From positions 1 to 64,000 of the forward strand of contig REAZ01000013.1 in assembly GCA_004294445.1 (NCBI GenBank): a stretch of 64,000 bases of DNA, in the 5' to 3' direction. This DNA comes from Cytophagales bacterium (GTDB taxonomy: Bacteria; Bacteroidota; Bacteroidia; Cytophagales; Thermoflexibacteraceae). The translations under genes and the position numbers were made by a program. Within the stretch, counting starts at the first letter, position 1; the number at the start of each line of letters is the position of its first letter. The notes beneath the pieces are model-generated. The model made no database searches. It saw only the letters and a program-made list of their open reading frames with translations, and was not told the DNA's origin. Below are positions 18,179 to 27,839 of this stretch, piece after piece.

Positions 18179-18221
18179 AAAATATTCCGCTTTGTGTTTA
18201 AAACTCAAAGCGGAATATTTT
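18179..18221. terminator. Bidirectional terminator between the S9 peptidase and the signalling operon
   Basis: Perfect 16-bp arms AAAATATTCCGCTTTG and CAAAGCGGAATATTTT with an 11-nt loop, flanked by A/T runs on both sides. It serves the S9 gene (plus) and the three-gene operon that ends at 18230 (minus). Confidence 0.85.
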
Positions 18222-18229
18222 TTATGCTA

Positions 18230-18643
18230 TTAGCTGTCCAAAAGCCAACTTTTTGCTTTGCTAATATCTTCGAAGTATTTTGTTTGGACAATCCCTTCTA
18301 CTTTGCCTTCTTCGATGGTTTGCTCGATAGACACTTGAGCAAATATATCGGATGGAATAAGTAAGGCAAACTTTTTACTACCACTTGCTACTAAAGGCGG
18401 ATAAAAGTTTTGATTTGCCCATTCTTGCATTTCTAATCCGATTGCATAGCTGAAGTTGCGTGTGTCAATGAGGTGGTTTGCAATGCCATACTTCTGAGAA
18501 AAATGCACTATTTGGAGATGTTCTGCCTGATACCCTTGGTCTGTCATTTCGACGGTAGTTGGATGCCAAGTATAAAGTATCATGTTGTTTGTTGCATCGT
18601 AGTCCATATCAAGTAATGAGCTACTATAAATTCTGTTTAACAT
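18230..18643 (-). CDS. SpoIIAA/STAS-like small protein, last gene of the signalling operon
   Basis: The 137-residue cytoplasmic protein reads like members of the SpoIIAA-like/STAS fold common in Cytophagales: an early strand (NNMILYTWHPT), a central ANHLIDTRNFSYAI, a strand KKFALLIPSDIF and the end YFEDISKAKSWL. The typical serine-phosphate motif of anti-sigma antagonists is not evident, so a phosphorylation role is not supported. It begins 29 bp after the chemoreceptor gene on the same strand and precedes the shared terminator, so it is likely co-expressed with it. Family assignment is from pattern alone. Confidence 0.55.
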   Translation of the reverse strand: MLNRIYSSSLLDMDYDATNNMILYTWHPTTVEMTDQGYQAEHLQIVHFSQKYGIANHLIDTRNFSYAIGLEMQEWANQNFYPPLVASGSKKFALLIPSDIFAQVSIEQTIEEGKVEGIVQTKYFEDISKAKSWLLDS

Positions 18644-18672
18644 AAAGTTACAAAAAGTTTATGGGTTTATGG

Positions 18673-21600
18673 TTAATTAAGTTTGAACCTACCTACACCA
18701 TCTTTGAGTTGCTGGGCAATGGCGGAAAGTTCTTTGCTTGTGTTAGTTACATCAGACATAGAGCTGTTGAGCTGGCGAGAAGAACTTGCTACTTCTTGCG
18801 CTCCCGTAGCAGTCTGTTCAGACACGACTACTATTTTCTCTATATTTTTGACCACTACGCTTATAGACTGTTTTTGTTCTTCTACAGCCGTCAGAATATC
18901 CTTGGAAAGAGCCAAGTTTTGGGTACTGTACTTATTGATGTCGTCAAATACTTCTTGGGCTTGCAAAGTAGCCGTATTACCATTTTCTACATTGCTTTGC
19001 ATTTTTTCTATGGCTTTGTTGGCTATACTTACATCTTTTTGTACGTCTTTGATTACTTTCTCAATCGTAACGGCTGACCTGCGAGAGTCTTCGGCTAACT
19101 TTCTGATTTCCTCTGCTACTACGGCAAAGCCTCTGCCCGCATCTCCTGCCCTTGCTGCTTCGATAGCTGCATTGAGGGCAAGTAAATTGGTTTGCGAAGC
19201 TATATCGGTGATGACTTTGAGCGTTTGTGAGATTTCCTCTGACCGCTCACCGAGGGCATCTATCGAATTGGAAGTAAAATTGGCAGATTTGGCAATTTCC
19301 GACATACTATTTACAACCAACTTAATAATCTTTAGCCCTTCATCAGCACTTGTACTTCCCGTTTCGGCTACTTTGGTGATGATGGCGGCTTTTGCTGTTG
19401 CAACATTGGATAGTTTCAAAATAGCTTCTACTAAGCGGGAAGACTCATCAGTTCGGGCGGCTTGTTCCTGCGCCCCATCTGCCATCTGCTGGATAGCTGT
19501 GGCTACTTCGGTAGTATTTATTTTCATACTTTCCGATTTGTCGAATACATCTTCAGATGCTTTTGCTACATATTTTGCACCTACTTCTATGTTTTTGAGT
19601 AATTCATTGAGGTTTTTAAACGCGATATTGAGGGCGTTTATCATATCTGCAATATCTCCTTTTGCATCTGCCTTGATTTTCTGGGTCAAATCTCCCATAG
19701 ACAGAGCTAATACAAGACGATTAACCTCTGAGATTGGGTCTGAAATAGACTTTAGTAATAAGTTTATGGAGTCCACCAAGCCTTTCCATGAGCCTTTGAT
19801 ACCGTCCATTTTGAGCCGTTCGCTTAACATACCTTCCTCTCCTGCTAAGTTTACCACCCTATTCATTTCTTTGACGATTCCTTGTAAGGTATTTCTTAAA
19901 TCTATGTTATCGCGAATCATCTTGCCCACTTCTCCATGTGCTTTCGCCCCGTCCAACTCAAAATCTACATCAAAATTACCATTCTTGAGTTCATTTAGGA
20001 ACTTACTGACCGCCTGCAAGGAAACGGTGAAATCTGTAATATCAGTAGCTAATTTTATGATTTTGATGACTTCGCCTTTGTCGTTAGTTACGGGCGTATA
20101 AGTTGCGTTGAGCCATACTTCTTTGCCTGTTTTCGTAAGGCGTTTGAAATTTCCTATCTGAATATTTCCGTTGCGAAGTTCGTTCCAATGATTTTTATAC
20201 TCTTGGCTTTCTGCATTTTCTTTCTCGATAAATATTTGATGATAGCCACCCACTACTTCCTCGGCGGCATAGCCCATCATATTGAGAAACCTATTATTGG
20301 CACTCAGGATTTTGCAGTCAGGCGCAAACTCGACAAAACCAAAAGCAGAGTTTATGGCGGCAAGTTGCCCTTTTGTGCTGGCTTCGCTTTTTTGGAGTTG
20401 CTCTTGAACTACATTGAGTTCTTCTAAGTTGCTTCGCATCATCATTTCAACTTCTTCTTGTTGGGCTTTGAGCATCACTTGTTCCGATATATTCCTTAGA
20501 AAGGCGGTAAAAAGTGAGTTTTCGCCATCTTTAGCCTCCGTAATAGTGAGGTGAATAGGTATTTTTTTTCCATCTTTATTTACTGCCTCCAGTTCCCTTC
20601 CGATACCTATGACCTTTGCTTTGCCCGATTGCATATAACTATGCATATAAGTATCGTGGTTGTGTGCATGCTCTGATGGCATCAGTAGCCTCACGTTTTT
20701 GCCCAACATTTCCTCTTTGGTATATCCCCATAGCTTTTCGGCTGCTTTGTTAAAAAACTCAATATCGCCAAGATGATTAGACGTTACTACTGCATCGGCA
20801 CAGCCCTCCAAAACGCTTTCAAAACGCTTTGCCATAGCATTGGCTTCTTGCTGACTGGAAGTGAGTTGTTCCTGAACGGCAAACATTTCTTCTAAGCTTT
20901 GTCGCAGGTTTTCTTGGGTACTTTGAAGTTCTTCCATGTTCTGGCGAAGTTCTTCTTCACCTGCCCTTGTGATTTCCAACTGTTCTTGCACCTCTCTCTC
21001 AAGGTGTTTTTGCTTAGAAATATCTTTGGCGTACTTCACTATTTTGTATGGCATTCCGTTGAGGTCTAAAATGGGGCTATAGCTTCCATGCAGCCACACG
21101 CTCTTGCCTTCACTGTTGAGTCTTTCGAACTCGCCTGTTACGAATTCTCCTTTGCGGAGTTTGTGCCAAAACTGCTGGTAATCTTCAGAATACCTCTCTC
21201 GCTCCGTAACTAACAAGCTGTGATGCTTGCCAATAATCGCTTCGGCTTCGTAGTGGAAGGTTTCGGTAAATATTGGATTTGCAGAGATTACATTTCCTTT
21301 CAAATCGAACTCAACAACAATATTAGATTTATTGATGGCAGATAGCTGATTTTGAATATCATTATTTTGCTGTCTTTCTTTGGTAATATCAATAGCAATT
21401 TTTATCACCTTTGCCACTTCGCCTCTGTCGTTCATTACGGGCGTATAAGAACCACTTACCCATATTTCTTCTCCCTTTTTGTTCACTCTTTTGAAGTTTC
21501 CCGAAATATGCTTGGCGGCTTTGAGGTCTGCCCAGAACTGCTGATATTCGTCAGAACGGGCATAGACCGAATCGACAAATACTTTGTGATGCCTATTTTT

Positions 21601-23580
21601 GATTTCGTCTAAGGTATAGCCAAAAACATCTAAAAATAGGGAATTAGCATGGAGAATATAGCCCTGTATATCAAACTCTATAAATGCGAAAGAGTTATCA
21701 ATGGCATTCATCTGCCCTGTCATTTCTATATCTCTGACTTTGAGCTGCTCCTGCACGGTGGAAAGTTCTTCCATATTTTGGCGGAGTTCTTCTTCCGTAG
21801 CCCTTAGTTCTTCTAATTGATGGTGGTTTTGCTGCTCAAGTAGTTTTACGGCACTGATGTCTTTGCCATATTTCATGATTTTGTACGGCGTGCCGTTCAG
21901 GTCTAAAATAGGCGTATAAGTGGCGTTTAGCCATACTACATTTCCATTTTTACCTATCCGCTTAAATTCCCCTGTTGTAGGTTGTCCTTTTCGCAGATTA
22001 AACCAGAACTGTTTGTATTCGTCAGAATATCTTTCTTGCTCATCTACTAATAAGCTGTGATGCTTGCCTTCTATTTCATAAGGGAGATAGCCAACTAACT
22101 CTGAAAATACAGGGTTTATTTTTTTGACTACACCGTTCAGGTCAAACTCCACCACGACATTAGTTCTATCTATTGCCTCTAACTGGCTTTGGAAGTCATT
22201 GTTTCTCTGCTTATCCTGCGTAACATTGATAGCAATTTTAATTACTTTAATTACCTCATTTTTGTCGTTAAAGACGGGCGTGTAAGAGCCACTTATCCAT
22301 ACTTCTTGCCCATCTTTTGCAACCCTTTTAAAAGTGCCAGACTTATGCCTGCCCTCTTTTAAGTCTAACCAAAAGCGTTTGTAGTCATCTGTTTGGGCAT
22401 AGATAGAATCTACAAAAGTGCGGTGATGCTTGTGCTGCACCTCTGCTATGGCGTAGCCAAACATATCTAAGAACATGGTATTTGCTTTGAGCAGGTAGCC
22501 TTGCGGGTCAAACTCTACGCAAGCAAAGGAATTGTCGATGGCGTGTAGCTGCCCCGTCATTTCTATATCTCGGGCTTTGAGTTGCTCTTGCATAGAAGAT
22601 AGCTCTTCCATGTTTTGGCGTAGTTCCTCTTCTGTAGCCCTGATTTCCTCTAACTGATGCTGACTGTGCTGCTCAAGGGTTTTGATGATAGAGATGTCCT
22701 GAGTATATTTGACGATTTTTTGAGGCTTGCCTTCTGCATCAAATATCGGATTGTAGCTACCATGAATCCATACGGTTTTCCCTGACTTTGTAATTCTTTG
22801 GAACTCTCCCGACTGCTGCTGCCCGTTTTTGAGGTTTTCCCAGAAACGCTGATAAGCAGGAGATTCTCTTTCTTCGGAGGTAACAAATAAGCGGTGATGC
22901 TTGCCTATGATTTCTTCGGCTTTGTACTCCATAAGGTCTAAGAAAATCTGATTAGCGGACTCTATGTACCCGTTGAGGTCAAAAGTGATAACTGCATGAG
23001 ATTTATTGATTGCATTTACCTGACCTTGAAAATCGCCAATTTTGCTTTGGTAGTTCTGATGAACTTCTTCTAATTGTTCTAAATTTTGTTTTAGCTCTTC
23101 TTTGTATTCCTCTTTTTCGTGCAATAATTGTTTTTCTCTCGAAATATTTTTAGCAAATATGGCTAATACAAGTTTCCCATCTTGCTGAGTTTCTATCATC
23201 TTGATTCGCATGGGGATATAACCACCATTTTTTAGGACTGCTTCGGCTTCCTTTCCCTCTGTTTGTTGGGGAACTGCGGTCAGATAGTTGGCAACAAAGC
23301 CTTTTTGCTTATCCTCCCAATCGCTTTGAATGAACGCCGTAATAGAAGAGCCTATTGCTTCTTCTTTGGAATAGCCCCAAAGGTGTTCGGCGGTCTTATT
23401 ATAGAATAAAATCCTTCCGAAAGGATCTATAATAATAATAGGTTCGCTACTATTTTGTAAAAGTTGTTCGCAATCGCTGATGTTGCGCTGTAGTAGTTGC
23501 TCTTGAACGGATAGATGCCCCTGCTCTTGATGAGATGGAGTACTGCTATCTAATGGAAACTCGTCTATATCGTCATTCAT
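18673..23580 (-). CDS. Soluble methyl-accepting chemotaxis-type protein with eight PAS domains
   Basis: 1635 residues, no signal peptide and no membrane segment, so cytoplasmic. In order: PAS1 (about 33-150), PAS2 to PAS6 (about 190-880), PAS7 (about 920-1040, different type, with the E-x-F-F-N-K-A-A-E opening), PAS8 (about 1080-1195), two HAMP-like stretches, and the MCP signalling domain with the conserved tip [19 protein letters not shown] and [21 protein letters not shown]2-6 are alternating related copies joined by coiled-coil linkers containing [15 protein letters not shown]2/4/6 share a GKHH turn and end in KY..DIS; PAS3/5/8 end in I.I/L..(N/D)(V/I)T. MCP tips signal through CheA/CheW, but no che genes are in the window. 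PAS ligands are not predictable. Confidence 0.93.
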   Translation of the reverse strand: MNDDIDEFPLDSSTPSHQEQGHLSVQEQLLQRNISDCEQLLQNSSEPIIIIDPFGRILFYNKTAEHLWGYSKEEAIGSSITAFIQSDWEDKQKGFVANYLTAVPQQTEGKEAEAVLKNGGYIPMRIKMIETQQDGKLVLAIFAKNISREKQLLHEKEEYKEELKQNLEQLEEVHQNYQSKIGDFQGQVNAINKSHAVITFDLNGYIESANQIFLDLMEYKAEEIIGKHHRLFVTSEERESPAYQRFWENLKNGQQQSGEFQRITKSGKTVWIHGSYNPIFDAEGKPQKIVKYTQDISIIKTLEQHSQHQLEEIRATEEELRQNMEELSSMQEQLKARDIEMTGQLHAIDNSFACVEFDPQGYLLKANTMFLDMFGYAIAEVQHKHHRTFVDSIYAQTDDYKRFWLDLKEGRHKSGTFKRVAKDGQEVWISGSYTPVFNDKNEVIKVIKIAINVTQDKQRNNDFQSQLEAIDRTNVVVEFDLNGVVKKINPVFSELVGYLPYEIEGKHHSLLVDEQERYSDEYKQFWFNLRKGQPTTGEFKRIGKNGNVVWLNATYTPILDLNGTPYKIMKYGKDISAVKLLEQQNHHQLEELRATEEELRQNMEELSTVQEQLKVRDIEMTGQMNAIDNSFAFIEFDIQGYILHANSLFLDVFGYTLDEIKNRHHKVFVDSVYARSDEYQQFWADLKAAKHISGNFKRVNKKGEEIWVSGSYTPVMNDRGEVAKVIKIAIDITKERQQNNDIQNQLSAINKSNIVVEFDLKGNVISANPIFTETFHYEAEAIIGKHHSLLVTERERYSEDYQQFWHKLRKGEFVTGEFERLNSEGKSVWLHGSYSPILDLNGMPYKIVKYAKDISKQKHLEREVQEQLEITRAGEEELRQNMEELQSTQENLRQSLEEMFAVQEQLTSSQQEANAMAKRFESVLEGCADAVVTSNHLGDIEFFNKAAEKLWGYTKEEMLGKNVRLLMPSEHAHNHDTYMHSYMQSGKAKVIGIGRELEAVNKDGKKIPIHLTITEAKDGENSLFTAFLRNISEQVMLKAQQEEVEMMMRSNLEELNVVQEQLQKSEASTKGQLAAINSAFGFVEFAPDCKILSANNRFLNMMGYAAEEVVGGYHQIFIEKENAESQEYKNHWNELRNGNIQIGNFKRLTKTGKEVWLNATYTPVTNDKGEVIKIIKLATDITDFTVSLQAVSKFLNELKNGNFDVDFELDGAKAHGEVGKMIRDNIDLRNTLQGIVKEMNRVVNLAGEEGMLSERLKMDGIKGSWKGLVDSINLLLKSISDPISEVNRLVLALSMGDLTQKIKADAKGDIADMINALNIAFKNLNELLKNIEVGAKYVAKASEDVFDKSESMKINTTEVATAIQQMADGAQEQAARTDESSRLVEAILKLSNVATAKAAIITKVAETGSTSADEGLKIIKLVVNSMSEIAKSANFTSNSIDALGERSEEISQTLKVITDIASQTNLLALNAAIEAARAGDAGRGFAVVAEEIRKLAEDSRRSAVTIEKVIKDVQKDVSIANKAIEKMQSNVENGNTATLQAQEVFDDINKYSTQNLALSKDILTAVEEQKQSISVVVKNIEKIVVVSEQTATGAQEVASSSRQLNSSMSDVTNTSKELSAIAQQLKDGVGRFKLN
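21721..23394 (-). repeat. Internal tandem repeat of a two-PAS unit in the chemoreceptor gene
   Basis: The DNA encoding the linker plus PAS pair recurs at a spacing of 837 bp (279 codons): for example the bases from 21721 resume at 22558 with only scattered differences. The unit is one 'IGKHH'-type PAS followed by one 'IDNSFA'-type PAS. The repeat limits given are approximate. Confidence 0.5.
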
Positions 23581-23665
23581 ATCTCAAAATGGTTTGTACC
23601 CAAAATTAACAAAATAAATCTTAAATAATGTAAAAGAAGGGGAATAAATTAATCAAACAAAGCAA

Positions 23666-25789
23666 TTAGTCTGCCTCGTTGGTTTTAAATACAATTCTGT
23701 GAATTACGTCATCTAAATCTTTGGCAGCCATCTCCAAATGATTGATGTAAGATAATACTTCGGCAGAGTAAGGGTCTTCGTCCCTGATAAGGTTGATAAG
23801 CCCTAAGATATTGGCTACTGGTCGCCTTACCTCGTGGGCTTGGATAAAGGCTATTTCTTCTAAGAGTTTATTTCTGTGCAGTATTTTCTGCTCACTTTCT
23901 TTGCGGGAAGTAACTACGGACTGTATCGCCATAAAGCCCGTAGGCTTATGTGCCTCGTTAAGAATGGGTTGCACGCTTAATTCTACCCAGTATTTTTGTC
24001 CTGTCCTGCTATAATTGAGTATTTCTGTTCTTATAGGTTCAAAGGCTTTGATAGCTTTCCCAATTTGGATTATTGTCCCTCTGTCTGTTTCCGCACCTTG
24101 TAGCAAACTTCCTGGCTTTTTGCCTATTACCTCCGCAAGTGTATAGCCTGTAGTGGTAACAAATGCCTCATTTACCCAAGTTATCTTTCCTTCTACATCT
24201 GTGAGTGTTACCATGTCGTTGGTATTTCGGATAATCATTGAGAGCTTGTTGGATTCTATCAATGCTTTTTCCAAATTGAGTGTTTTTTCTTCTAAGGCTT
24301 CCTCTTGCCTTTTTTGCTCTGTAATATTAGTAGAGTTAAAAGATACACCTATCAGTTTTTCCGTTTCGTCATAGACAGGATAGTAACGCATGGCGTGCCA
24401 AGTTTTTATAGTTTCGCCGTAAGCAATTTCTTTTTCTACCGCAATTTTTTTCCCCTCTACCACTTGTGCGAAATGCACTAAAAAATCTGCCTTGACTCCT
24501 TCTACAACAAAATTTCTAAAATCATCTCCTATGGCTATTGGCTTGTCCATAAAAGCAGAAAAGCGTTTTTTTGCTTCTTTGTTCAGAGAAATAATCTTAT
24601 AATCCAAACCAATAAGCACGTTAATATCAGAGGTGCTGTCCAAAATAGCCCTCAGTCGTATTTCGGTTTCTCTTACTTTTTGTTCTTGCTGCTTCATCAT
24701 ATTGATGTCCACAGCGTTAAAACTGACCGCAAAAATTTGGTGAGCATTATCATAAACAGGAAAATAGCGAAAGTTTCTCCATTGTTTCGGTTCGTTGGGA
24801 AAAGCAACGTGCATCTCCAACCCTACATTTGTTCCCTCCAATGCTTTCTGAAAATTTTTCTTAAAACCTTCTTCCGTACCTTCTACTAAGTAAGCTAAAA
24901 AAGAGACTCCCTCTTTTAATTCTTTTTTTGCAAAATTTTTATACTCTTCGTGTGCTTTGATATTAAAGGAAAGAATTTTATAGTTTTTATCAATAAGAAC
25001 ATAAGTATCAGAAGTGCTATTCAAAACAGCATTTAATTTTGTTTCTTTTCTATATAACTCATCTTCTTTCTTTTTTTGCTCGCTAATATCTTGAAAAAGC
25101 ACAGTAATTCCATCTGAAGAAGGATAGGCTGTGATAGAAAACCATCTGCCCATAAAAAACTCCTCAAAACGAGTCGTCAATTTTTCGTGCATCGCTTTTC
25201 TAAATTGGCTCGGATAGCTATAATGCTCATTTTTTGGAAAAATATCCCATAGATTTTTTCCTACTAAGTCGGCTGACTTCATAGCTAAAGTTTGCTCAAT
25301 TGCTCGATTTACCTGCGTAATAGCCCACAAATAGTTTACCGTACAAAATCCATCTGTGATGCTATCCAATATAGTATTTAACTTTTTTGAATACTCCATC
25401 ACCCTCAAGCTATTTATTTGGCTTTCGGTAATGTCATGCCCAACAAACAAAACCTCTACAACCATATCATTGCTATCCTTGATGGCTGATACTTCCCACT
25501 GCACCCACCAATAATCACCATCTGGTTTTTTCTTACGAACTTTCAGCGTAATATTTTCATTGGGGTGAGTAATTGAACGGCTCAATGCATCATTGAGTTT
25601 ATCTATATCTCTGCTATGAACAGTAAGGTCAAATATTTCTCCTATTAAATTTTGAGATAAAAAACTAAACCTTTGGGCAAAGGCAGGATTTACATAAGAA
25701 AATCGACCTATCAAATCTCTTTTCACCAAATAAAGATGAGGAGAATTGATAATACTTTCGTAAATAATACTTTCTGGACTCTGTGGCAT
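23666..25789 (-). CDS. Multi-PAS protein with a histidine-kinase dimerisation domain but no ATPase domain
   Basis: 707 residues, soluble. About five PAS domains in a row: residues 1-130, 135-245, 255-380, 385-500 and 510-630; the third and fourth are close relatives (LNAVLNSTSD and LRAILDSTSD). The last PAS has GKKPGSLLQGAETD, like NIFL/LOV-type domains, but without the flavin-binding cysteine. The end, residues about 645-707, carries a HisKA-like motif FIQAHEVRRPVANILGLINL and then stops; the N/G boxes of a HATPase domain are absent. The sequence ends cleanly 86 bp before the chemoreceptor gene, with no kinase remnant visible. It may dimerise with or be phosphorylated by a full kinase. Confidence 0.88.
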   Translation of the reverse strand: MPQSPESIIYESIINSPHLYLVKRDLIGRFSYVNPAFAQRFSFLSQNLIGEIFDLTVHSRDIDKLNDALSRSITHPNENITLKVRKKKPDGDYWWVQWEVSAIKDSNDMVVEVLFVGHDITESQINSLRVMEYSKKLNTILDSITDGFCTVNYLWAITQVNRAIEQTLAMKSADLVGKNLWDIFPKNEHYSYPSQFRKAMHEKLTTRFEEFFMGRWFSITAYPSSDGITVLFQDISEQKKKEDELYRKETKLNAVLNSTSDTYVLIDKNYKILSFNIKAHEEYKNFAKKELKEGVSFLAYLVEGTEEGFKKNFQKALEGTNVGLEMHVAFPNEPKQWRNFRYFPVYDNAHQIFAVSFNAVDINMMKQQEQKVRETEIRLRAILDSTSDINVLIGLDYKIISLNKEAKKRFSAFMDKPIAIGDDFRNFVVEGVKADFLVHFAQVVEGKKIAVEKEIAYGETIKTWHAMRYYPVYDETEKLIGVSFNSTNITEQKRQEEALEEKTLNLEKALIESNKLSMIIRNTNDMVTLTDVEGKITWVNEAFVTTTGYTLAEVIGKKPGSLLQGAETDRGTIIQIGKAIKAFEPIRTEILNYSRTGQKYWVELSVQPILNEAHKPTGFMAIQSVVTSRKESEQKILHRNKLLEEIAFIQAHEVRRPVANILGLINLIRDEDPYSAEVLSYINHLEMAAKDLDDVIHRIVFKTNEAD

Positions 25790-25961
25790 ACATTTATATA
25801 GGAAAATTACAATCTGGATTTCTTTGGCAAAGAAAAACGTACAAATATAACAAAAGTATGGGCAGGTTGCTAAGTAATAAAAAAGGAAAGAGAAAAAATA
25901 TTTTTTCTTTCTATACTAAATCAAAATTACTATCTTGCAGAATAAACTAAATTTTACAAAA

Positions 25962-26471
25962 ATGGCACAAGTAAAAGGAAAATTTATTAAAATGGCTGGT
26001 AACATGATGTTCGAGCGCGAATTAATCTTGGCTAATGAATATCTGTTTGCTGAATTAGGTTTAATACACACCGAACTCGATGACGAAGGTTGGTATGAGG
26101 TTGCTATATTTGACAAATTCATGAATATATGCGTGGAGAACTCTTCGTCAAAGGAAAAAATCTATCTATTGATTGGTAAAAAAGTATATCCGACTATCAA
26201 ACGCACTGTGGGCTTGCCACCACACCTCAAAACCCCATTAGACTTTGTGTTGTTTGAGGCAGAAGGTTTCCTGCTCAACCATCGGGGGGATGAGGTAATT
26301 CCCCGCAAGATTATCGAAGTCCGAGAAAACGAAGTGGTTTTACAAGCCAAAGCCCCAGGCTATAACAGCAAACTGTATGAAGGCGTTTTTTTAGGTATCT
26401 TGGAGATATGCGGAATAAAAAATGGAAGCGTAGAATGTCTGGGTGATGATGTTCTTAAAATCAGTTGGTAA
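25962..26471 (+). CDS. Small protein, possibly HNOB/V4R-like fold, beside the signalling operon
   Basis: 169 residues from the ATG at 25962 (the TTG start at 25935 has no support). The pattern is a first helical part (MAQVKGKFIKMAGNMMFERELI), then KIYLLIGKKVYPTIKRTVG and a C-terminal half with RGDEVIPRKIIEVRENEVVLQ and YEGVFLGILEICG, ending CLGDDVLKI. This resembles the helix-then-ferredoxin-like order of heme-nitric-oxide-binding and V4R/DUF2378 proteins. A clear proximal His for heme is not identified, so ligand binding is not shown. Divergent from the PAS gene, starting 172 bp away. The family call is tentative. Confidence 0.4.
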   Translation: MAQVKGKFIKMAGNMMFERELILANEYLFAELGLIHTELDDEGWYEVAIFDKFMNICVENSSSKEKIYLLIGKKVYPTIKRTVGLPPHLKTPLDFVLFEAEGFLLNHRGDEVIPRKIIEVRENEVVLQAKAPGYNSKLYEGVFLGILEICGIKNGSVECLGDDVLKISW

Positions 26472-26540
26472 AAACTCTGCCCCAAAGAGATATTTGAGCA
26501 AATTTTTATACTATATCTAAAATATTAAATTATAGTATGT

Positions 26541-26548
26541 TAATTTTG
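26541..26548 (+). promoter_or_regulatory. Possible -7 element of the ATP-grasp gene
   Basis: TAATTTTG followed by C matches TAnnTTTG. The leader would be about 80 nt. A -33 TTTG at 20 nt was not found. Confidence 0.3.
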
Positions 26549-26630
26549 CAGCAAAGTTCAAGTAAAACTATTAAAGGATAATCCATTAATTACAAAGTTT
26601 TAAGACATTTATCATCATAAAAAAAATAGT

Positions 26631-27710
26631 ATGGCAACGGAAATTAAGAAAATAGGTATTTTGTATGGCAAAGAAAATACCTTCCCCCAAGCATTTGTAG
26701 AAGAAGTCAATAAGGTAGCCCCGAAAGGTATTATGGCTGAGGCTGTCCAAATAGATAGAGTAGCCCAAGGAGAGCCTTCGGGCTATGCGGTAATTATTGA
26801 CCGTATTTCTCAAGATGTCCCTTTTTACAAAGCATATTTGAAAAATGCAGCTTTGCTCGGCACTTCGGTCATTAATAACCCTTTTTGGTGGAGTGCTGAT
26901 GAGAAGTTCTTTAATAATGCACTTGCTACCAGAGTAGGCGTGCCTGTTCCAAAGACTATTTTGTTGCCTTCTCATGTTTTCCCTCCCGATACTAATGAAA
27001 ACTCATTCCGCAATCTTTTCGGACACTTCAAATGGGAAGCAAATATGGAAACGGTAGGCTTCCCTGCCTACATGAAACCGCACTCTGGCGGCGGCTGGAA
27101 AAGTGTTTACAAACTTAATCACTTAGGCGATTTCTATGCAAAGCACCCGCAAACAGGTCAGTTAGTAATGCTTTTCCAAGAATCAATAGATTTTACAGAC
27201 TATTACAGATGCTACTGCCTCGACCGCAAGTATGTAAAAATCATGGCTTATGAGCCTCGCAACCCGCATCACTTACGCTATGTAAATGAAAATGAAGGAC
27301 AGGCAAACAAAAAGCTAATGGAAACAATCAAAGACTACGTGTTGCGATTGAACCATGCACTCGGCTATGACTTCAACACTGTAGAATTTGCAGTACGTGA
27401 TGGTATTCCTTATGCCATAGATTTCTGCAATCCTGCTCCAGATGCAGACGTACACTCAGTAGGGCAAGAAAACTTCGAATGGGTAGTGGAAAATGCTGCT
27501 AAAATGGCTATAGACAGAGCTAAAACTTACCAAGAAGGCAAGCCAAATCTTACTTGGGGTACTTTTGTGCAAAACTCAGTAGCAGGAGTGGCAGAGAGTA
27601 TGCCCGCAGCAGAGAAAAAAACAGTAGCGAAAAAACCTGCCGCAGAAAAGAAAGTAGCAGAGAAAAAGCCCGCTACAGCAAAAAAAGCTAAAGCAACGGA
27701 TGTCAAATAG
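26631..27710 (+). CDS. ATP-grasp family protein with a Lys/Ala-rich C-terminal tail
   Basis: 359 residues, cytoplasmic. The body (about 1-310) has ATP-grasp character: an N-terminal domain (KKIGILYGKENTFPQAF), the ATP-binding strand GFPAYMKPHSGGGWKSVYKL, LVMLFQESIDF, and a metal-binding end GYDFNTVEFAVRDGIPYAIDFCNPAPD. ATP-grasp enzymes join a carboxylate to an amine or thiol; the substrate is unknown. The tail (about 325-359) is a run of Lys and Ala with repeated AEKK and AKK steps, like histone H1-type or DNA-binding Cytophagales proteins. It is not part of the fold. No known partner ligase or transglutaminase genes adjoin. Confidence 0.78.
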   Translation: MATEIKKIGILYGKENTFPQAFVEEVNKVAPKGIMAEAVQIDRVAQGEPSGYAVIIDRISQDVPFYKAYLKNAALLGTSVINNPFWWSADEKFFNNALATRVGVPVPKTILLPSHVFPPDTNENSFRNLFGHFKWEANMETVGFPAYMKPHSGGGWKSVYKLNHLGDFYAKHPQTGQLVMLFQESIDFTDYYRCYCLDRKYVKIMAYEPRNPHHLRYVNENEGQANKKLMETIKDYVLRLNHALGYDFNTVEFAVRDGIPYAIDFCNPAPDADVHSVGQENFEWVVENAAKMAIDRAKTYQEGKPNLTWGTFVQNSVAGVAESMPAAEKKTVAKKPAAEKKVAEKKPATAKKAKATDVK

Positions 27711-27802
27711 CCAATTTTGCTAAGTTTTAAGGTTGAAAAATCAGGAAATGAAGAAAAATATATATGTTTTAACATTTAATATCAAATTTTAACACTTCGC
27801 TT

Positions 27803-27834
27803 CTTGCATATTACATTTTAACCCATTATCTTTG
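27803..27834 (+). promoter_or_regulatory. Bacteroidota-type promoter for the candidate non-coding RNA
   Basis: CTTG (27803-27806), exactly 20 nt, then TATCTTTG (27827-27834). Full -7 match and a 3-of-4 -33 match. Transcription would start near 27840, where the first hairpin begins. Confidence 0.6.
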
Positions 27835-27839
27835 TAACA

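Noticed and set aside
18683-20101. 472-codon plus-strand ORF opposite the chemoreceptor tip
   Set aside because: Long antisense frame that results from the amino acid composition of the MCP coding strand; the minus-strand frame has the family motifs.
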